Positions 11,157-22,225 of a stretch of 64,000 nucleotides of DNA are shown piece by piece (the stretch's first letter is position 1; the number at the start of each line of letters is the position of its first letter). Made by a program: the position numbers and the translations under genes. Source of the DNA: Pyrus communis (taxonomy: Eukaryota > Streptophyta > Magnoliopsida > Rosales > Rosaceae); NCBI RefSeq assembly GCF_963583255.1, contig NC_084811.1, positions 18,928,088 through 18,992,087 on the forward strand, given 5' to 3'. The notes below the pieces were generated by a model that was not told the origin of the DNA, ran no database searches, and saw only the letters and a list, made by a program, of their open reading frames with translations.

Positions 11157-11899
11157 AATGGGTATCATTCACTCCTGATAAATTGAGTAAGAAAAGAACT
11201 TGAACTGATGGAAAACTTTGTAGAACGTGGAGGTAATTTTGGATTTGAATCCCATGATCGGCGGTTATCTCTTTTTTGCAAAACACCATTCCCTTTACAC
11301 GCTTAACCCACATGGTTTTAATCCATTTTATTTAGTCCTTTTTTTTTAAAAAAAAAAAGTTTTTTTTATTATTTTTTATGACAAAATTACCCATGAGAAT
11401 TTGATTATATTATTTTCAGCCAGTTTTGGGTTTTTTTCATTTTAGGGGCTTTTCATTCCAATTATTGTTTGTGAAGCCTTGAGACACCAAAGTTGATTTA
11501 TGGCTTTCTAATATTAAAGATTAGAGATAGAGATTAGAGATACTAGTTGATTAAAAAATAAAAAATTTAAATTACAAAGATAACAATTACAGTCCGTCGT
11601 AAAATTAAAAAGGCGCTGTTGTTAAAACTTTTTGCAACCACGGGCTTTCCTCGTGGTAATATTTAGCTAAATTACAATGGGCTTTAAACATGCGTTGTTA
11701 TTTTAACCATTTCAACCACGGGTTTGTTTATGCCCGTTGTTATAATAATTATTTACCATGAACTTCAAATGTCCGTGGTTAAATTTGACTTTTTATAACG
11801 GACTTCATATGTTTGTGGTCAATTAGCTGTGGTAGATTTAGTGTTGTGGCGTAGTGCCAAGCAACCCAAAGTCTTCCATAACCTTAGCTTCATGTAGGC

Positions 11900-12404
11900 T
11901 CAATAAACTTTTGTAACTATCCACGGTATGACCCACTTGACAAGTCTTGATATGTGGCTTGGATCCACTTTAGCCTATGGCATGCTTGATGTGAGTGCCA
12001 AGAAACAAACAATTGGTAGGTCCTCTATAGAAGCTAAGTATAGATCTCTAGCTAACACTGTAGCTGAAATCACATGGATTTGTAAAGTGTTCTGTGATAG
12101 TGGCTTTCCATTGTCCAAGATTCTAACTCTATGGTGTGACAATATATCAGCTATTTCTCTTGCTTCCAATCCTGTTTTCCATGCCACGATTAAGCATGTA
12201 GAAATAGACTACCACTACATCAAGGAATTAGTCCTAGCCAATCTTATCAAGGTCCTTTATGTTTGCAGCCAAGATCAGTTGGTTGATATTTATACATAAT
12301 CTATGTCAAAGCATCAATTTACTTTCCTTTAGTCCAAGCTTCCACTGGGTACTTTTTGCATTGAGCCAAATGTATCTTGTTCTACCAAGTTTAGCTTGAG
12401 GGGG
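11900..12404 (+). pseudogene. Ty1/copia RNase H fragment with polypurine tract
   Basis: C-terminal part of a copia polyprotein. The open stretch 11928-12299 (123 codons) matches the copia RNase H domain: SAKKQTIGRSSIEAKYRSLA, WCDNISAISLASNP with a catalytic-type Asp, HVEIDYHYIKE and a terminal QLVDIYT. The rest of the element upstream is missing: the fragment starts about 45 bp after the CACTA end. A purine run TTGAGGGGG (12396-12404) precedes an LTR start at 12405. Confidence 0.88.
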
Positions 12405-12585
12405 TGTAATGAGCCAAATGTATCTTGTAAAATTGTTAAATAACTTGTTATAGTTGTCGTTGTTGTTAGTGTCACTATTGTAATTAGTTACAACTGTTAG
12501 GGTCATACTTGTAATTATATACACACACACACACTATTATGTATATTGAAGTTATTACATTGAATGAAAAAGAGGAAAATTTACA
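12405..12585 (+). repeat. Copia 3' LTR (approximate right end)
   Basis: Begins TGTAATGAGCC right after the purine tract. The right end at TTACA (12585) is a guess, because no second LTR copy lies in the window. It includes a short (AC)n run at about 12521-12533. Confidence 0.55.
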
Positions 12586-13027
12586 AGCTGGGATTTCTTC
12601 CAAGCTAAGTTTCTTTACCTTAGTGTCGTAACATGACTCGACATGATAAATGTGCATGAAGTGGGCTTGGCAAGGTTATACAAACGTTCAATTTATAAAT
12701 TATTTTATTGGCATGGCATATGTCGTAAATTCACATATGACTCGATTTTGCACTTTAGCATGTAGTTAAGCTTAGCTTGTAGCATTTTTACAACGACCTA
12801 ATTTTGTAATATAGTTGAACTTGTACGTTAGATTTTTAGACCCTAACAGCCATACTAAATTTTCTCGCAATCTGCATGCAACTTCGAATTCACCTCTTGG
12901 TAATTTAGTCTAATTATATTAAAATATATTAATTATGGAATTGAACTGTGCATCATTCAACATAAACAAAATATAAAATAGGGAAGAAAAATAAGGAAGG
13001 CTGTTTTTGTTTTTTTTTTTTTTTTTT

Positions 13028-13058
<31 letters not shown>

Positions 13059-14726
13059 CAAAGGAAGCTGTTGTTTTGCCCCTAATAGAAAGAAGAGAAA
13101 ATCAAATCCTTTGGATTGACAGCACAGCCCACTGACAGTCTTATGATGCGAAAGACCTCCGAATTGACATTGGACTTGTCTTTTCACTCCCCCCACCACT
13201 CCTTTTGTGCTCCTCTCCTCTCTCTCAGCACTCTTGTTAGTCCCATCGATTGTTGCGTAGTGCATACTACATGCATTCGTTAAAGCTAGAGGGTCATATG
13301 ACCCTTCTCATAATTTAGAAAGAGATTCACGCTCTTATTCTATTTTTAACACGTCTTATTAAATTTTTTTTAATTTATTTAATTAGATAGTTGAAAATTA
13401 AAAGAAATATATAAGAGATAAAAATGGGTTGCAAATAGCATACACTTTCGAAATGCTGTATGCTATGTTGATGTAGCATAGCTTTTATATTTATAGTTGA
13501 CTTTTTTCACAAATGTAATTTGCCCATAGTTGAGGTCCAACAGTTAAATTCATAATTTCATTCTTTACCTCTTAATCAAATAAAAATATTTTATGTCGTC
13601 ATACTCATGTCCAATCACACCAAGGTGCATGGGATGATTGTTTTTCGTTGTCATTATAAAGCATCATCTGCTATAATGTAATTAATTAAATCATAATGAT
13701 ATCAAGGTTGGAAACCTATAATATATTTTTTTTATGCTAAATAAGTTGATACTTATGATCATAGTAGTTTTTATATATAAGCTCAATTTATCATAATTTT
13801 ATTGGACATTTTCACACATAAAAAAAAAAAAAAAACATCAAAAGTCAAAACAAAACTCAATACTCAAACCGAACCTAATACTCAAAACTGAAATACTAGA
13901 ATTGCAAAACCATTAAAGCAAAATTTGACATTAAGAGTGAGAATTGTGAGAGCATCAAATTAATGGAGAGAGAAGGAGCTGATGAAAAGGTCAAGTCACC
14001 ATGTCTGTACCTGGTTGTGTTTTAAATTTTTGATCCCTGTAGAACAGTAGAAGGCAAAAGATAAAATCATAGTGGTGGGCAGCGACTTTGCATATATACG
14101 AATAAAACCAGAAAAATATGAAGACTTTGGAAATCCAAATCCGTTTTTCCGGTACGGTCTAATTTCACATGCATATCAAATCAGTTTTTCCAATTTCAGA
14201 AATCCAAATCCATCCAGAAACAATCAAACAAACCCCCATTTTGACAAACCCTAAAAATCAACCCAAAATAGAAACAAAACCCTGGATTTTGAATACAAAT
14301 CTTAATTCGAAAGTAATTCAAAACAAAACCCTAGATTTTGAAACAAATACCTTGATTTTGGGGCTTGAGAGTCGCTCAATTGAGAAGGAGAGAGAATCTC
14401 GATTAAGCGACTTAGAGAGAGATATGACAGGTTATAAGAGACTGAAACCCTAAGTTAGATGGGACGGTTGAGATTAAATCTCAAGCAATCTGACAGTCCA
14501 CATAATTCCTAAACCCTAATTTAAAATTAATAAACAATATGTTTTGTTTAGGTTAGGGATGACCAAACGAATGCATATGTTAGACAAAGCACGTATCGAG
14601 CTGTTTGGGATTAGTTCGGTTTTAGGTAGCAAACGGTTTGGTTTTCGATTGGGACTTTTTTCGGTTCAGTTTCGGTAGTGAATCAATAAGGTTTGGGAGT
14701 TTCAGTATTTATTTCCACCCCTGATT
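12586..14726. other. Non-coding spacer with homopolymer hairpin and telo-box motifs
   Basis: No gene was recognised. It contains a T18-CAT-A28 palindrome at 13010-13058. Between about 14245 and 14460 there are several AAACCCTA or AACCCT motifs with repeated CAAAACCCT-GATTTTG phrases. Open frames here (for example 14072-14453) are low-complexity and look non-coding. Confidence 0.4.
13010..13058. repeat. T18-CAT-A28 homopolymer palindrome
   Basis: A run of 18 T, the bases CAT, then 28 A. It is a perfect foldback and prone to length error in sequencing. Confidence 0.9.
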
Positions 14727-14957
14727 GTGAAAATTTAAGTGCCACCTATCTTTCAACTAATCCAGTCCATCATGCTCACATCACATTGAACTTGATTATC
14801 ATTTTGTCTGTGCAAAACTTGCTAATGGTGTCATCGTGTTTGTTATATTCCCTGTGCTGATCAATCGGCTGATATTCTCATCAAAGCTCTTTATCAGCCT
14901 CGTCATGAACTCCTCTGCTCCAAACTTGTACAACCAGACTTGTCCAATTTGCAGGGG
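14727..14957 (+). pseudogene. Ty1/copia RNase H C-terminus, frameshifted
   Basis: Three reading frames carry successive parts of the copia RNase H end: ATYLSTNPVHHAHI near 14735-14780, LDYHFVCAKLANG near 14790-14827, and QSADILIKALYQPRHELL with a short tail up to 14957. The switches between frames are small indels. A purine tract ending in GGGG precedes an LTR start TGTTAGACTAG at 14958. It is independent of the fragment at 11.9 kb, whose sequence differs. Confidence 0.78.
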
Positions 14958-15061
14958 TGTTAGACTAGACTTAATAATTCGGAATCCTCTTTGTAATTGT
15001 AGCATGTATTATAGGTTGTAATTTCCAATTGTAATTAGATTAAAATTCGTACCTGAGTAGA
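14958..15061 (+). repeat. Copia 3' LTR start, cut by MITE insertion
   Basis: TGTTAGACTAG follows the purine tract. LTR-like sequence runs on to the MITE target duplication. The true right end is not determinable. Confidence 0.5.
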
Positions 15062-15070
15062 ATTAATATA

Positions 15071-15217
15071 GGGAATTTTAACGAAAAGCTCCCGGTACTG
15101 TTCACTTTAACGAAAAACCATATTTTTACACAAAAAAGTCAATCTTGATACTATTCACTTTACCCTTTCTTTTGTCATTAAAACTTAAAGTTTTTAAGCT
15201 ATTTTCATTAGTTTCCT
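15071..15217. mobile_element. 147-bp MITE with 9-bp target duplication
   Basis: Imperfect terminal inverted repeats: the left end is GGGAATTTTAACGAAAA, and the right end read in reverse is AGGAAACTAATGAAAA. They are bounded by identical 9-mers ATTAATATA (15062-15070 and 15218-15226). A 9-bp duplication suggests mobilisation by a Mutator-like transposase. It has no coding capacity. The repeat looks familiar from Rosaceae genomes (memory, not searched). Confidence 0.82.
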
Positions 15218-15337
15218 ATTAATATAACCCTTATATATTATAATATTTTTTGCACATCAACATAAGGAGTGATAATTCTACACCCCATAAAGAGAACACA
15301 AGCATTAGCCGTTTATTAGTAAGACGAGTTCGCTTAC

Positions 15338-15578
15338 CAAGAATAAAGCTCCAGTCAAAGTACCCTAACTTTTCTGCAACCTGAACATCATGACATTTAG
15401 TTAATCCAAAGGGCCATAAGACAGCGAATTCAATTCTGTGTTTGATTAAAACAGCTTCCGAACCTTGAATCTTGGACTTTGATCCCACATCTTGAACAGA
15501 TATCAAATCCATGACCGTCAAATCTTCTTCATGATAGAAACATCTTCCAAACTCTAAGGCCCCATATTTCATTTATGG
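15338..15578 (-). other. Candidate orphan coding exon, product unknown
   Basis: On the minus strand an open stretch of about 80 codons runs from an acceptor-like TTTTAG (just above 15578) to a donor-like G|GTAAGC (15338/15337). The amino-acid composition is balanced, with motifs such as EFGRCFYHEEDLTVMDLIS and LWPFGLTKCHD, unlike nearby low-complexity frames. I do not recognise the family. No neighbouring exon was identified on either side, so it could be a captured or decayed gene fragment. Confidence 0.3.
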
Positions 15579-15863
15579 CTAAAATCAAACCTCATCACAT
15601 GGTTTCTAGTCCGTTCATTTGATCATGATAATAATTTTGGCGCATTAGCTGAATGCCAAACTTATTTATCTGAACGCGGCAGGTGTAAGAGGTAACTTTA
15701 GTTTAAGGTAAGTTTGAAGATATCAATATTCCATGAGACAAGTATACTATTAAGGTAACATTTTGTGTCTATAATAATGTCATGTCAAGTTAAATTTATA
15801 CGTGACGGTGTATAAATAATATATAACGCCCTAATGGTGATGTATCCGTATATTTTATTTTTA

Positions 15864-16154
15864 GGTCTCGTTTGGTATGAAGGATAGGGTTGGAATAGAT
15901 AAACAACTATTCTTAGATATGTTAAAAGAACAAATTCCTTTTCGTGGTTAAGTTAAAGGTAGGAGATGAATTATTCAAAAAAAAAAAAAGGTAGTTTATT
16001 CCAGTCCTCTCCAAAATGGGAGATTAGAAGGGAGAAATTTTTTTTCACGTATGGTCCTCTTGTAATCCTCTCGAAATGAAAAATTCTACCTTTAAAATAC
16101 TTAGAATTTAGAGAGTTACTCATTGCAGTCTAATCCTCTATACTAAACAAGATT
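15864..16154. mobile_element. Tourist/PIF-Harbinger-like MITE
   Basis: About 290 bp with inverted ends: left GTCTCGTTTGGTATGAAGGA, right (reversed) ATCTTGTTTAGTATAGAGGA. TTA precedes the left end, which fits the PIF/Harbinger 3-bp target, but a clean copy is not seen at the right. No coding capacity. Confidence 0.55.
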
Positions 16155-17221
16155 TCAGAGTTTTTGATCGTAGGGGATGCATTTAAACTCCGCAGACAAG
16201 CGTGTATTATTTGCAGTCGCTTTCCCAAAATTGGATGGTATTGCCTACTTTCTATCTACGTGTTCCTTTTGCAGGTGCTCTATAATTAGGGTATAAAAAT
16301 CCGTAGGCATCACAAAAGAAGATATTACATGGTCCTTTTTGTCTACTGAAGAGTCTTTTCAACCTTTTATATTACTTCACTTTATCCCTTGCTTAACTAA
16401 CTTAATTTGTATAAAAAACCATTCTCCTAATTTTTTTATATGTTAGTAAAAGATGGCGTTGCAGCAATATTTTCGATTGCTATCACTATATTAGTATTCA
16501 TGCACGTACTTACGCACGTACGAAAGATATATTTTGAATCATGACATGTTACGCACAATTTACATATTTTAAATACATTTATATGTATGAATTGCTTAAA
16601 TATCTTTTTTTATGACAAAAAGAAAGTCAAATATTTGGACTAAATGAATAATATTAGACCATACTAAAAGAAACCCGTTATAAATCAATCACATTTGCTG
16701 AATCCACATAATAAAATTGGTCTTTCAATTTTTATTTACATTCTATTAAATTTACATTAAAAATATATAAAATAATATTTAATAAATAACTGATTGAATC
16801 ACATTATTGTTAGCCCATTGTGAGGCTAAACCCACCCCTCCCCCTTAATGTAGATAATATTGTTTGTTAAAAAAAAAAAACCCATCATTTGACAACTAAT
16901 TGAATTACATTATTATGCGCGTGTGAAAGACTTTTTTTAACTAGCACTACGAGCCTCTTAAGATGCTTTGAACGTGTTTAAAAATAGAGAAAATAATATT
17001 TAATAAACAACTGATTGAATCAAATAATTGCTAGCCTATTATGAGGTACTAATTATAAAAAAATTAAAAAAAACTGTACAAAAAAAATTAATTATAAAAA
17101 AATACTGTTTATATGATGAAAATACCCTTGCATTATTTGATACATCTTTTGAATTTTATTTTATTTTATTTGGGGGCATTTTTTTTCCTAATTTTTTTGG
17201 TGAAATTGTGACCCCAAATGG
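16155..17221. other. AT-rich spacer, no gene seen
   Basis: Nothing beyond short A or T runs and low-complexity sequence could be recognised. Confidence 0.4.
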
Positions 17222-17594
17222 GGAGAAAAACTTGTATGAGGCTTGGCTTGCCACTCGACTTCGCTGAATGGCACTACAATCCACTTAAAACTCGACACGT
17301 GGCAAGTCTTAAATATATTCTTTTATCATTCTTTTATATTTAAAATTTTTTAATTATTTTTTAACTAATTAATATATTATATATATATTAATGTTATGTT
17401 TCCTATTTTATTTCTTTACCCCTATTTTATTTTTTCCCAAATCTCCCCCCCCAACACTTTGTTTTGCCGTAGGTCTTAGGACTCCCTCCCCTTTCTTTCT
17501 TTCCCAGTTTCATTTCTTTCTTTCTTTAAAAAAAAAAAAAACAGTTATGCACCCACTCCAAGTTTATCATGGAAAGTAACCAAGAATCTGTAAG
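17222..17594 (+). repeat. Left inverted arm
   Basis: Reverse complement of 17894-18272 with scattered mismatches and different A/T and C-tract lengths. Confidence 0.82.
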
Positions 17595-17893
17595 CTTCAG
17601 TGTATGTATGCACTACCATTCCGATTTTCAGATCTTCTTGAAACTCCATTGCCTCAGCAGCAACCTATCAATTGAAAAAAAAAAAAAAAAATCAAAGATT
17701 AGACTAATATATTAATTAAAGACTCATAATAAAGAAGGTAGCAAACATAGCAGATACCCTAATTCATATTATAAATATAAAAAAACCAAAAACCCCCAAT
17801 TAAAAGAAAAGAAAATAACCGTAATACATCTATATATGTGGGTTATTCATGTCACATGATCAAAGTAACTATTGTATAAAGAAAGAAAAAAAA

Positions 17894-18272
17894 CTTACAG
17901 ATTCTTGATTGCTTTCCGTGATAAAATTGGAGTGGGTGTAGAACTTTTAAAAAAAAAAAAAAAAAAAGAAAGAATCAAAATTGGGAAAAAAAGAAAGGGG
18001 TGAGAGTACTGTAACCTAAGATCTACGGCAAAACAAAGTTGGCGGGGGGAGGGGGGTGTGGGGTGGATTTGGGAAGAAAAATTATAGGGGGAAAGAAATA
18101 AAAAAGGAAACATAATATATTAATCAGTTAAAAAAATAATTATAAAAATTTTAAATATAAAAGAATGATAAAAGAATATATTTAAGACTTGCCACGTGGC
18201 GAGTTTTGAGTCAATTGTAGTGCCACTCAACAAAATCCAATGGCAAGTTAAGCCTTACACAAGTTTTTCTCC
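17894..18272 (-). repeat. Right inverted arm
   Basis: Reverse complement of 17222-17594. It contains an A18 run and a G-rich tract matching the C-tract of the left arm. Confidence 0.82.
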
Positions 18273-20257
18273 AAAATGGAGCTGCTGGCTTTACATATAA
18301 AGATGTAGCAATAATTTATTTATTTTTCTTTCCTTTTTCTATTTTCTTGGCTTGGCATACAAAAACAGAACACTACGGCACTTGTAGTCTCTGCCTTCGT
18401 AAAGTTTAAAAATATTATATGCCGATTTGCATAATTTAGTATCTTTATATCCTTTTCATTTACTGCATCTTATTCTTGTATCGATGAACTGGACAATATA
18501 TATATATATATGATTATTCATTTTTTTTACGTGGACTATCCAGTGTACTGTGAACTCAATTGGTTATCTGTAGTCTTCAAAGTATACCCTCATACAGACA
18601 TGTTAGTTGGAATTGGATATTCGATATGTCACGTCTAGAAGACCAGAAAAACATGGAGATCCAAGATTGGCCACCTTCAAAAATAATTTTGTTACCGAGA
18701 GAGAGAGAGAGAGTTGATTCAAATGCGAACCAGTATATAGTCAAAAGTCAACCAAGTCGGATGATTGCAACCATAATTAAATGTGAGGTTGTGATCACGA
18801 AATATTTCACACCAAAAATTGAAGAAATTTTGCCAAAGTTGATAAGAAATGGCAACATTCTGCTTATTACTAATAAATTTAGAATAAAATCTTAACTTTT
18901 ATCATAGTATAAAAAACGTTTGAAACCCCTCATGTTCCATCATTAAACTCTGCAATCTCTTTCCCTATACGTTGGTGATTAGATATTTTGTTACTCTGGG
19001 AAAATGACAATATTCCATAACTGGGAGGTGCGTGAGATCAATCACATTAGGCTTTTTTTGTGTGGAGGTTAAAAGGTCGAAAAATCACAATTATGTTTCC
19101 ATATCTAGTGGTGGAATGTTATTGGAGTCAGCTCAAAGTGTTCCAATGCACATATTCCACCAATCAAATCGCCCCCTCTGCCAACCTTAGGGTTTCCCAT
19201 AGAAGACATTTTTTTTAATTTTTTTATTTCTCAAATAGGTTTCCGAGAAGATATTTTCTTTCTGTACTGTTTTCTCCAATATTGGAAAGTTGGCCAGCTT
19301 TGACTTGGTGAGCTGATTGAGCTGAAGGTGACAAGCATTTGACAATATGCAGACAGCCGCATGTACATAAAAACTTCTGAAAGTGCAAATTAGCCCCATC
19401 GTCTTCAATAAAATCATTAGCCCTTGACACATTATTCAGATATTTAACAACCTTCCCATTTCTTTTCCCATTTCGATCATAAAAAGAAAAGAAAAAAAAA
19501 AACCAAAAATCCAAGGCTTTTTTACAACCATGCAGGACTTTCTACATCATGTCGAAATTATTTACCAAATTTGGGATACAAAGATTTGATCATGGCAAAA
19601 AGTTGGATAATGAACGCATATTAGAGAAGGTGACAGTATAGTATTTCAAGTTTTACCATTAACTTATGCAAATATGATATGGATTGGCCCCCAGTCCAAC
19701 GAAAAACACAAATTTAAACTGTTTAGTTTGTAGGGTTTATCATAACATTTTAATTTGGTGTTCCCATAGAGTGCATATATATATGCATGTGATGTGGAAA
19801 CGACGAAAATAGGGAAGAGGAGGACAAAAATGGTACTCAATTAGTGACATGAATCGTGGAGTTCGTGGAAGGGCCACCAAATGAAGTCCATTTGGAGGAG
19901 AAGTCACTTCACTTGTATAATAAACGACAATACAGGCACAGACTGAAAGTTGAACGAATATTGTCATTTCCCTAACCCTAATTTATTTTGATCGATCGGA
20001 ATCCCATCCCTAATTTTTTGCACAGAGAGATACCTAAAGTACCTAATGCCAACGCGATTTTTGACAATCATAAACGTCTCTCTTCTTAGTTTTCTTTCTC
20101 TTCATAATATATTAACATCTAACACTAAGTAAAGATCACAATTTGTTTTAGCGGGTAATTTTATTGTGCTATTTTCGTATGTATCAAGTATAAATCTATC
20201 TCGCCGTATTATAGTTGTACAAAACTTTTGAAACATGTTATCTTCAAAACTTTATTT
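18273..20257. other. Non-coding spacer with short AT and GA microsatellites
   Basis: No gene was recognised. It holds an (AT)n run at about 18497-18511 and a (GA)n run near 18699-18713. Short frames (18560-18895, 19187-19514) lack any recognisable domain. Confidence 0.4.
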
Positions 20258-20262
20258 GCTCC

Positions 20263-20719
20263 TGTAGGATTTATGTTATGGGATAAATAAATATCAAATG
20301 ATATTCCACCCACATGAGGATATTAACCTCCTAATTATCTATGTGATAATTAGATGAAAATCAAGAGATATTCAAATTAGAATATACTTGGGATTTTCAT
20401 GGGCTTTTCAGTCTTTGTACATTCTTCCCAACCACTATATAGGGAGGCTTTGGGGAAGAGAGTAAACATAAGAAACACAAGCTTTTCCACAATTCAAATA
20501 TTCTAGTTAGTCTTTAGAGCTATCACTTTTGGCTCTAGGTCTTGGGAGGCGGAAACCAAGGGGCAACTCGACATACCGTAGCCAGCCCGGCGGCCTGTGA
20601 GGTTCTAGACGTGCACGGAGGGTCAGAGCAATTGTTTGTGTTTGTAGGAGTGTGTTGAGATTCAAGCTTCCACATAAAAGGTACACACGTCCTTTCGAAT
20701 TTATTTATAGTCTTCCAAC
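20263..20719 (+). repeat. Copia 5' LTR
   Basis: Starts TGTAGGATTTATG after the GCTCC duplication and ends two bases before the primer site. Its last 260 bp match 27935-28194. A TATA-like CTATATAG lies at 20435-20442. Confidence 0.88.
20435..20442 (+). promoter_or_regulatory. TATA box in copia LTR
   Basis: CTATATAGGG in the middle of the LTR, the expected place for the element promoter. Confidence 0.55.
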
Positions 20720-20721
20720 GA

Positions 20722-20735
20722 TGGTATCAGAGCCA
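20722..20735 (+). other. Primer binding site for initiator tRNA-Met (copia)
   Basis: TGGTATCAGAGCCA, two bases after the LTR end. Confidence 0.9.
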
Positions 20736-20755
20736 CTCACACACTAATTGCGTGA

Positions 20756-20874
20756 AAGATATATATGAATATGCCATGTATGAAAAGCTTGAAATCATGA
20801 GATATATATGAATATGCCATGTATGAAAACCTTGAAAGCATGAGATATATATATGAATATGCCATGAATGCTTG
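20756..20874 (+). repeat. Tandem repeat of ~43 bp in copia leader, 2.7 copies
   Basis: Three successive units contain GATATATATGAATATGCCATG then TATGAAAA-CTTGAAA-CATG. The last unit is shorter and has one extra AT. It lies just downstream of the primer site in the untranslated leader. Confidence 0.8.
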
Positions 20875-22225
20875 TCTTTAAAATTTTCGTTTTTGCCATG
20901 CTTATTTTTTTTCTGGGTTTTAATGCTTGGGTTATGTTCTTTACATTCATATGAGACAATGTTTAAAATTTGGTAAAAAAAACCAAGTGGTTAGAGAGAT
21001 AATCGAAACCCTAGTTTTGTAATAGCATGAAAAACGAATTTTTTCAAGGTTTTCCTTTTTTCGTGCTGTTAGAGTTGTTTTTGGAATTTGCCAAAGAAGA
21101 CTTAATTGTAGATGGTAATTTGATCTTTCTAACGACATAAAATATGCATATAATGGATGCATATTCGCTAAGTTATGGCCTCTGTAAACAGGCTGCATAA
21201 GAGTGAAAAATCTAGAAATTCCGAATTTTTTGGAAGAAGATGATGAACAATGGTTCATCTCTTCCACTCTCGGCCTAAGCAAGTACGAGTGCAATGCTAG
21301 GCTTTCGTGGATGTTAGCTGCACTATTGGATTCATCTCAAGAAGTTCAATCCAACAGAGGTAAAAAAAATGGCATCGGACAACCAGAAGGCGACGCGTGT
21401 GTCACACACCACCCACGGCGAGTGGGTTCACGCAATATTAAATTAATTATTAAAAAAATAATAATTTTGCACCGCCGCTTTGGGCCGCGCGTGGGCCGTG
21501 TTTTTGGGACATGGCTGTCAAGTGAATCATTGTGGTTCACTGACCTATGTAAGTGTATATTTAGGTTTGGTATTAGAGACGTTTTTAATTTACTAAAATT
21601 TAGGGAACATTCTTAATTAACCTTTAAAAAATATCCAACACATGCCAAGATTTTAGGAAAATAAAAAAGAGATAATGTCGATCAAATTTGCTCATGTTGA
21701 TTGAACATTTTAAATTAGAAAGGAATATTCTTTAGGAGAATATTTAAAAAAGATTACCTAATTAATTAAAAAATGATGAAATTAGACTGGGGTTCACTAA
21801 TGGTCACCTCTTATTTAATGTCGAGTCTAGGAAAAATCTTTAAGGAGGCACTTTAGGTGTCAAAAAGGTTCAGTTTTTAAAAGTTTTGCGTTGCCACCCT
21901 TCCCGGATTTGACTTGGCCGTACTTATGGAGGCCCACATGTTGAGCCCATTGTCTAAAAACCCTAATTGTTGTGCACTCAATTGGATGTTGCATGAAAAA
22001 TGGATAAGCTTAAAACATAATAATGTTTAAATTAGACTTATTCCGAAAATAATTAGAAAATACGATCTTGACTCTTAGAATGAATGGTAATTACGAACGA
22101 CTTGGCGGATTTTTCAATTTCAACCTAGGAGAAAAAGTGAAATATTTTCTACTGATTTTTTGAAATAAATAAATGTAAGATGTGTAATTAATAATGTTAA
22201 AATTATTTCACCCTTGTAGAAAGAA
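20875..22225 (+). other. Long copia leader without recognisable coding
   Basis: About 1.35 kb between the leader repeat and the first gag codons. No domain was seen. It may hold an unrecognised insertion, since copia leaders are usually shorter. Confidence 0.4.

Larger units (their letters stand above)
3197..11856. mobile_element. Non-autonomous CACTA (En/Spm-like) DNA transposon, split by a retrotransposon
   Basis: The left end reads CACTAGAAGAAAAA at 3197 and the right end finishes GCGTAGTG at 11856. They are bounded by the same 3-bp duplication CCA (3194-3196 and 11857-11859), as expected for CACTA elements. Inside both ends lie subterminal repeats built on ACCACGG and its complement, often followed by a GTGCCCGT-like motif. 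The left arm is 3197-3535 and the right arm 11157-11856; everything between is a Tekay element. No transposase is present. Beyond CACTA the two terminal inverted repeats match poorly, which lowers certainty. The original CACTA was about 1 kb. Confidence 0.75.
17222..18272. mobile_element. Foldback / MULE-like element with ~375-bp inverted arms
   Basis: Arms at 17222-17594 and 17894-18272 are reverse complements over nearly their full length. Both outer ends read GGAGAAAAACTTGT inward, both carry CACGTGGCAAGTCTTAAATA, and both inner ends read CTTACAGATTCTTG inward. A 299-bp spacer separates them. Long arms suit Mutator-like or foldback elements. A 9-bp target duplication could not be fixed; AAATGG occurs just outside both ends but in slightly different register. 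No transposase is present. The spacer holds a possible captured exon (see findings). Confidence 0.78.

Noticed and set aside
12957..13265. Minus-strand frame with a run of Phe and Lys
   Set aside because: Produced by the T18-CAT-A28 homopolymer palindrome.
14072..14453. Two overlapping plus-strand frames rich in Asn, Pro and Lys
   Set aside because: Low complexity built from CAAACCC-type phrases; no domain or splice context.
14540..14720. hAT-like element ending in CACCCCT
   Set aside because: Ends resemble a hAT inverted repeat, but no 8-bp duplication or convincing match could be found.
18560..18895. 111-codon plus-strand frame
   Set aside because: No recognisable motif, contains a GA microsatellite and sits in AT-rich DNA; likely chance.
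19187..19514. Two overlapping minus-strand frames
   Set aside because: No family recognised and a poly-Phe start; not enough to call a gene.
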